This document shows positions 57,376-64,000 of a DNA stretch of 64,000 nt, one piece after another (the first letter of the stretch is position 1; each line of letters starts with the position of its first letter). Origin of the DNA: Cinnamomum chago (taxonomy: Eukaryota; Streptophyta; Magnoliopsida; Laurales; Lauraceae); the NCBI GenBank assembly GCA_038049695.1, contig CP142456.1:76345422-76409421 (forward strand), read 5' to 3'. The notes below the pieces were generated by a model. The model was not told the origin of the DNA and did no database searches. It worked only from the letters and a program-made list of their open reading frames with translations. The position numbers were made by a program, and so were the translations under genes.

Positions 57376-60300
57376 GAGAACTGCCTCTTTGGTATCAATG
57401 ATCTGAATTGGCCTATCTACATATGTGGTGTTTGGTAACACTTGGATCTCTTCATGCTGAATGATATGTGAATGATCAGCCACATACTTCCGAAGCATCG
57501 AAACATGAAATACATTGTGAATACCAGAGAGCTCTGCTGGAAGGTCGAGGCGATAAGCTACATTTCCAATTCGGCTCAAGATTTTAAAAGGACCAATAAA
57601 CCTCGGGGAAAGCTTCCATTTCTGTCCAAATCGGATAATACCCTTCATCGGAGAAGTCGTTAAAAAGACTAGATCATCAACAACGAATTCTAGATCACGC
57701 CGACGGTTGTCAGCATAGCTCTTCTGCCTTGATCTAGCAACTTTCAGCCTGTCCTGTATCTTCTGTACCCTTTTAGCTGTTTTAGCGATGATGGTAGGAC
57801 CGTGGAAACTTCGAGTTCCAACCTCTTCCCAGCTTACTGAAGTCCTACATCTGCGACCGTACAGTGCTTCAAATGGTGCCATCTCAATGCTAGAGTAATA
57901 ACAGTTGTTGTACGCAAATTCGCACAACGCCAAATGGTCATCCCAATCACTCCCGAAATCAACTACACTGGCACGAAGCAAATCTTCTAAAGTCTGTATA
58001 GTCCTTTCTGACTGTCCATCTGTCTGTGGATGATAAGCAGTACTAAACCGAAGTTTGGTACCCATAGAATTCTGAAATGACTGCCAAAATGAGGAAACAA
58101 ACCGACTATTCCGATCAGATACAATCGAGACCGGTGTTCCATGCAATCGAGTCACTTCCTTAACAAACAATCTGGACATATCGATGAATCCCATATCTTT
58201 CCTAAATGGAAGAAAATGTGTGGACTTTGTCAGCCGATCCACGACCACCCATACGGCATCGTGCTGCTTTCTCGTCCTCGGTAAACCCGATACAAAGTCC
58301 ATCGTAATATGATCCCACTTCCACTTGGGAATATCCAGTGGATGAAGCAATCCTAGCGGTTTCTGATGCTCGAAATTCACACGCTGGCAAGTTAAGCAGA
58401 AAGACACATAACCTGCTATCTCCCGCTTCATATTATTCCACCAAAATCTGCCTTTGAGATTCCGATACATCTTGATACTCCCTGGATGCATAGAATATCT
58501 GGTGTGATGAGCTTCAAACATTACTGCTTGCTTCAAATCCTCCTGTGCTGGTACACATGATCTGTCCCTGAAGTAGATGACTCCTTCTACCAACACGAAA
58601 TTTGGTCTGTGTGCAATGTTATCCCTGGTTTTTGCTAATTCAGGGTCTTCGAACTGCCGCTTCTTAATTTCTGTGATAAGAAGAGGTTCGAATACTGACA
58701 TTGCTGCAACTACTCTTCTGTCATCTATTATATCAATGGACACGTCTGAGTCCTTGAAGTCTTCTATCAGGTTCCATCCGTCTTCCAAGGATGCCAAGTC
58801 AGCTACTTTCCGACTCAAAAAGCATCAGCAACTACGTTACCCTTTCTCGGTACATATTTGAATGGAAAGTCGTAGTCCTTGATCAGCTCTAACCAACGGC
58901 GTTGCCTCAGATTGATATCCTTCTGAGTAAACAAATACTGAAGGCTTCTGTGATCGCAGTGGACTTCAAAAGTCTCTCCGTACAGATAGTGCCTCCATTG
59001 CTTCAATGCAAACACAACCGCTGCGAGCTCTAGATCATGAGTAGTATAATTCTTCTCATGGTCTTTCAACTGACGCGAACCATAAGCTATCACCTTGCGG
59101 TTCTGCATCAATACACATCTCAATCCAACACCCGAGGCATCTGAGTAAATCTCAAATCCTCCTCTTCCTTCGAGTAAGGATAAGATTGGGGCTGAAACTA
59201 ACTTCTGCTTCAAAGTCTGGACACTCGACTCACATGCATCATTCCATCGAAATGGAACACTCTTCCGAGTCAGTCTCGACAGTGGCGCTGCTATCTTTGA
59301 GAAGTCCTTTACGAACCTTCTATAATAGCCTGCCAACCCTAAGAAGCTTCGCACTTCAGGCACATTCTTCGGACTCTGCCACTTGGTAATTGCCTCGATC
59401 TTAGCTGAATCAACAGCTAATCCATCTCTGGTAATGATATGACCCAGAAATGCAACATGCTGTAACCAAAAGTCATACTTTTCAAGTTTTGCATATAATT
59501 GATTCTCTCTCAGTATTTGCAAGGCTGTTCTCAAATGTTGTGAATGCTCTATCTCTATCTTCGAATAGACCAAGATGTCATCAATGAAGATCACGACGAA
59601 CTGGTCCAAATAAGAAGCAAACACTCTGTTCATTAAGGCCATAAACACTGCAGGTGCATTGGTTAGACCAAAAGGCATTACGAGAAACTCATAGTGACCA
59701 TAACGAGTCTTGAATGCAGTCTTCTGTACATCTTGATCTCTTACTCGAATCTGGTGATATCCAGATCGAAGTTCAATCTTTGAAAAGTACGCTGCACCCT
59801 GGAGTTGATCAAACAACTCATCGATCCTAGGCAGTGGATACTTGTTCTTCACTATTGCTTGATTAATCTGCCTATAATCGATACACATACGAAGAGTGTC
59901 ATCCTTCTTCTTTACAAACAGTATAGGTGTTCCCCATGGTGAGACACTAGGTTTGATGAAACCTTTATCGAGCAAATCTTGTATTTGTCTCTTCAATTTA
60001 TACAACTCTGATGGTGCCATTCGATATGGTGCCCTGGATATCGGTGTTGTACCAGGCATAAGCTCAATCGTAAAGTCCACTTCCCTAATTGGAGGTAGAC
60101 CTGGCACCTCATCTGGGAACACATCTGGAAAATCACAGACTACAGGAATATTCTGTAATTCCTGTACATGCTTCTTTTCTGAAATAAAGGCAATATAGCC
60201 TTCACAACCACTCTTCATCAACCGTTCAGCCTTAAGTGCTGAAACAAGCCTGGTGTCATACTTCTTTCTGACTCCCTCAAAGAGTACACTGGCATTGGCT

Positions 60301-62000
60301 TCATCAACCCTAAAGGTGATGATTTTGCGGAAACAGTCTAAACAAGCCCTGTACTTCGCAAGCCAATCCATGCCAAAGATCACATCAAAATCATTGATGG
60401 CTAGTACAACCAAATCAGCTGGCATGGATACCTCTCCAATTCTCACAGTGCACTGAGGTATATACAATTCACATACTACTTTTCTCCCTAAAGGAGTAGA
60501 CACTGTAAAATCATATGCTAACTGCATGATCCGGTTTTGCATATCACAAGCAAAGGCAAGTGCTACAAATGAATGCGTAGATCTAGGATCAAATAATGCA
60601 ATAGCAGGTCTATCATCTACAAATATTGTACCTTCAATGACATTGGTTGCAACATCAGCCTGATCTCTGTTGACGGCACAAGCCATCCCAGCCATCTATG
60701 GTCTGTCGGGCTGCTGCTGTTGTCTGGCCTACTGTCTCTGCCATGGACGTTACTGACCCTGACGTTGAGGCTGTGGCTGTTGTGGCCTAGGAGGAGAAGC
60801 TGGCAATGCTAACCTCTATGGAGGAGCAGGAAGTGCTGCTTGTCCTTGAGCAGGATACTGATATGGTGCTCTATCATCTGTCCTAGCTCTAGGACAGAAT
60901 GTCATTCTGTGTTCTAAAGAACCACAGATAAAGCAAGCTCCGGTAGTCCTCCAACACAACTCAGTCCTGTGAAATTTACCACATGTAGCACAGACTGGTC
61001 TATTCTCTCTCCTCTCATTCCTATCAGGTCTAGGAATGAATCTGTGTTTCTGCCTCTTGGACCTAGACGGTCCTCCCTTTTTGAACCATGAATCACCACT
61101 TCTCTTGGCATTCACGACATCTGCTTCCTTTTCTGCCTCCTTCTCTCTCTGAATTTCCTCCGCTGTATAGGCCCTATCAACGGCATCATCCAACGTCGTA
61201 GGCTTTTGTCCAGCCAATACGATAGTCTTATACTCCGAATTTAGGCCAAGGAGGAATCTCTTCAGCTTCTTTGCTTCAGTATCAATCAAGTCAAGTGCAT
61301 ATTTGGACAACTGTAAGAAGGTATGAATATAAACAGCTACGGTCATACGACCTTGCTTCAAGTTCAGGAACTCTGATTCCTTCTGTTGCTGTATATGCTC
61401 TGGGACAAACTTCCTCTAAAACTGCTGCCTAAAGATCTCCCAAATACCCTCTGCTGGCAGTGCCTTAAAGGCATCTCTAACACTCTCCCACCACACATTT
61501 GCTGCCCCTCTGAACATGGTGGAAATGAGTAGCACTCTTTGCTTCTGAGTGCAGACAACTGTTTCAAACACATCTTCAATGTGTTCTAGTCATTCATCTG
61601 CTTTCATGACATCCTCATCTCCATGGAACTCAGTGACTCCTCTCTTACGGAACCGCTCAAAGATGGCATGAGGGTCCTTGTCTTTATGTTGTAATACCAC
61701 TTATGTCTCAACATGAGGTGGTTAGACTGGTATTACTGGTGGAGACTGCATCTGAGCCTGCAACTGGCTCTGTACTTGCAACATCCTAGCCATTTGGGCT
61801 TGCATACCCATCTGAGCCTCATGGCTCCTGGCTAATTGCTCCAGAATAGCAGTAAAGTGAGTATCTGTATCCGATCCAGGAGGGGGAGGTGGGATAATCG
61901 CTACAAAATCATCCTGTGACCCTGACCCCGATCCTAATTCCGATCCTGATGCCATACTGTAAACAATAAGGAAGGTAAGAATACATCTATACACTTCCAT
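57376..62000 (-). pseudogene. Tekay-like gag-pol region (fossil)
   Basis: The gag starts MASGSELGSGSGSQDDFVA near 61955. It has the retrotransposon gag core at about 61300-61600 and two zinc knuckles (CATCGKFHRTELC, CFICGSLEHRMTFC) near 60900-61000. The reverse transcriptase carries [19 protein letters not shown] and [10 protein letters not shown]. RNase H is near 58820-59200, and the integrase carries HHTRYSMHPGS and AYHPQTDGQSERT. The C-terminal end has NVFHVSMLRKYV and the beginning of the domain that precedes the chromodomain in Tekay elements. It is broken in several places and truncated. Confidence 0.87.
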
Positions 62001-62145
62001 CTCTCAGTTATATCACATATACATCACATATAGTGAAAGCAGGAAATACAAATCCATAGCTGGATTGGTCAAAACATCACACTCCTCACTTCGTTCCTAG
62101 TCTTGTGAAGTCTTTTAAAGTTTGCTTAACTTAGTCTTTTAACTA

Positions 62146-62158
62146 GGCTCTGATACCA
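62146..62158 (-). other. Primer-binding site of the Tekay element (tRNA-Met)
   Basis: On the - strand the sequence is TGGTATCAGAGCC, complementary to the 3' end of initiator tRNA-Met, the usual primer of plant Ty3/gypsy and Ty1/copia elements. Before the MITE inserted it lay about 11-12 bases from the LTR end. Confidence 0.85.
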
Positions 62159-62164
62159 TACAAT

Positions 62165-62816
62165 TAGGGATGGCAGTGGACCGGGGAAAAACGGGTATTC
62201 GTCCAAACCCGCCCCGTTTGGATCGGGGATGGACTATACGTATTGGACGATGGACGTATACGGGGATACCCGTATAAACCCGTGCGGGGATGGAGGTGGG
62301 GATGGACTTACCCTTACCCCCGCCCCGTACCCGCCCCGCCCCGCCCCGTCCCCGTTACCCGTTAAATAAATAAATAAATATATATGTAGTGTACCTATGG
62401 GTTATGACATTTAGTGATTTAGGTGCTGTTGTTTTTCATAGGAATGTATGTATCAGGTGTTCGTGGCAGCAGTGATTGGTTTGATTTCGCTGTTATATAT
62501 ATGATTTTTTAGGAGTAGTTCTCTATTGATGTTCGTGTACTGAAAGCGTCATAATATTTCGCATACCCTTGATTCAGGTGTGATCTCCTGTTGCAAGGAA
62601 GCTAGGGGAAGGCTAGAAAAAAAAAGGCTTAGGCTTAGGCGGGTACGGGGGAAGCGGGGACGGGGACGGGGATTATAAATTTACCCGCGGACGGGGATGG
62701 GGATGAAAATTATACCCGTTAGCGGGGGTGGACCGGGGATGGACGAAGATTTTTTAAACGGGTACGGGGATGGAGACCATGCCCCCCGCCCCCGCCCCGG
62801 TCCATTGACATCCCTA
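62165..62816. mobile_element. hAT MITE inside the Tekay leader
   Basis: The 652-bp element starts TAGGGATGGCAGTGGACC and ends GGTCCATTGACATCCCTA, inverted repeats of about 22 bp with two mismatches. CATACAAT flanks it on both sides (62157-62164 and 62817-62824), a perfect 8-bp duplication. The subterminal zones are rich in CCCCGCCCCG and CGGGGACGGGGA. The interior is AT-rich and non-coding. The insertion separates the primer-binding site from the LTR. Confidence 0.93.
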
Positions 62817-62829
62817 CATACAATAAGTA

Positions 62830-64000
62830 TGTCACGACCTGGACCCAAGATCAGAGTCATTAAGGTTAACCCCCGGGTCGCGATGCTCATACTTACTCCC
62901 GTAAACCCCGAATTAACCGAAGTTAAAACGGAGTCCACAAGGGATCTTGCATGTACCTGTCAATGTACAGTTGTGCGGAATATACCAGAATATACATTGA
63001 CAACCATTAAACAAACTTAATCACATTCTTTGCTTTGCAATGTAAAAGTCACTTTACATCGTTTCAGTTCTCCTACTGTCAACCACTGCATATTCAAAAT
63101 ACAATGCAGGGGACACTACTTACAATACTTAGAATACCAAAATGAATGTATAAAACACTTTCTAAAATGTTTCCAAAATATTTCCATGTATACGCTCTCG
63201 GATCACGTCCATTCGACTAAACCTCCTGGAGGTAGCGAATGGACCTCCTCCGCTGGCGGGACAGTCTAGGAGGGACCGGCACGGGCAACTGAGCTTGTAA
63301 TACCATCAGTAATACCATGAACACGACGGTTCAACAAGATATACATACATTTATAGCATGTTTGACAATTCCTAACAATTCACGGATTTAATAGTTCTAA
63401 ACAATTCCAATATACAATCCTTGTGCAATTGTAAACACAAGTAATAATGACAATAACATTGGAAACTATACTAGTATTGGTTCCAACTCCATTCAGTTCT
63501 TCCAAAAGGAAGCATTTCATATTCATTCATTCATTCATTATGTTCAATATTTATTAATGGCTTATCAATATATGACTTTTCAGTCAATGACCTTTCGGTC
63601 CAATAAGGTGGGATCTTCCCAGTGTCTTGATTAGAGATCACTTGTGTCACCACGGAGCTCCAGAACACTCCCAATTCCATCTACTGCAGTAGGATTATTC
63701 AATGCATTGTTACTTTTCGTAACTGTTCATTTATTCAATTTATTCAATTCAATTCCATAATGAGTTGAAGAAACCACTATGTAGTGCCAGACTCGTTAAC
63801 AATTCATTTTAATCTCATTCTAATTCTCAAGTAATCTTCTAACCAACCCTTAAGTGAAACGATAGTTATCGATGCACGTATTACTATAGATGATATTACT
63901 TAGGTATTGGTGCATTAGGATAACCCTCGTTAATACTTAGGATGGTCTAAACACAATTAACATTAGTCTATATGCTTAGACTTTTAACTAAGGGAAATCG
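62830..64000 (-). mobile_element. 5' LTR of the Tekay element, running off the window
   Basis: The LTR 3' end, read on the - strand, is GGTCCAGGTCGTGACA at 62830. No other boundary is seen up to 64000, which fits the 1-3 kb LTRs of Tekay elements. No gene is visible in this stretch. Confidence 0.65.

Larger units (their letters stand above)
57376..64000 (-). mobile_element. Ty3/gypsy chromovirus, Tekay-like, 3' end missing
   Basis: The element reads on the - strand from a 5' LTR (62830 to beyond the window) through the primer-binding site TGGTATCAGAGCC at 62158-62146, gag (about 62000-60780), protease, reverse transcriptase and RNase H (about 60700-58815), and integrase with the start of a chromodomain-like tail (about 58815-57376). 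At 57376 it is cut by the Tat LTR, so the tail and 3' LTR are missing here. A hAT MITE sits at 62165-62816. The coding part has about half a dozen breaks and is a fossil. Age cannot be judged without the second LTR. Confidence 0.87.

Overview
The window is nuclear DNA of a flowering plant. It has GT-AG introns, plant-only receptor-kinase families, plant LTR-retrotransposon lineages (Ty1/copia, Ty3/gypsy Tat and Tekay), plant hAT elements, a TRIM, MITEs and a tRNA-derived SINE. The host DNA is AT-rich and does not look like grass DNA. I cannot name the species. All calls come from reading the sequence and from remembered family knowledge; no search was run.

Left part (1-17.8 kb). One clear single-copy gene is present: an atypical protein phosphatase 2C of the Arabidopsis PP2C40 type on the + strand. 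Its coding exons are 7970-9235, 9719-9983 and 11065-11192. A TATA/telo-box promoter at about 3.6-3.8 kb and a long leader intron are inferred. Around it are AT-rich spacer, two MITEs of one family, a SINE and an orphan exon-like ORF at 15.4 kb.

Middle part (17.8-48.1 kb). This is a cluster of LRK10L/Lr10-type receptor kinases in divergent pairs: an Lr10-like gene on the - strand head-to-head with an LRK10L-2-like gene on the + strand. Two genes look intact. Gene A (+, 20321-23691) has three exons and 633 aa. Gene C (-, 46490-38800) has three exons and 641 aa, and its first intron holds a 3.0-kb hAT transposon. The others are relics: a signal-peptide stub facing A (19215-19335), kinase pseudogenes B (-, 30.1-31.3 kb) and D (+, 32.9-33.9 kb), and a broken exon 1, E (+, 47665-48079). 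The blocks 17850-20706 and 37579-48079 are copies of one ancestral segment. Each copy therefore supplies the empty site for insertions in the other: a MITE and a hAT-like piece in copy 1, a solo LTR in copy 2. B and C give the same information for a TRIM.

Right part (48.08-64 kb). This is a retroelement pile that cuts gene E. It holds the 3' part of a copia element (-), a Tat-lineage gypsy element (+) that lacks its 5' part but has dual RNase H, a 57-bp tandem array, an antisense ORF zone and a 3' LTR, and a Tekay-type chromovirus (-) into which the Tat element appears to have inserted. A 652-bp hAT MITE sits beside the Tekay primer-binding site, and the Tekay 5' LTR runs off the window.

I found no clearly unprecedented system. 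The most informative features are the divergent receptor-kinase pairs with reciprocal empty sites, the juxtamembrane repeat shared by the Lr10-like kinases, the intact receptor gene carrying a hAT element in its intron, and the antisense gene zone of the Tat element with its own TATA motif.
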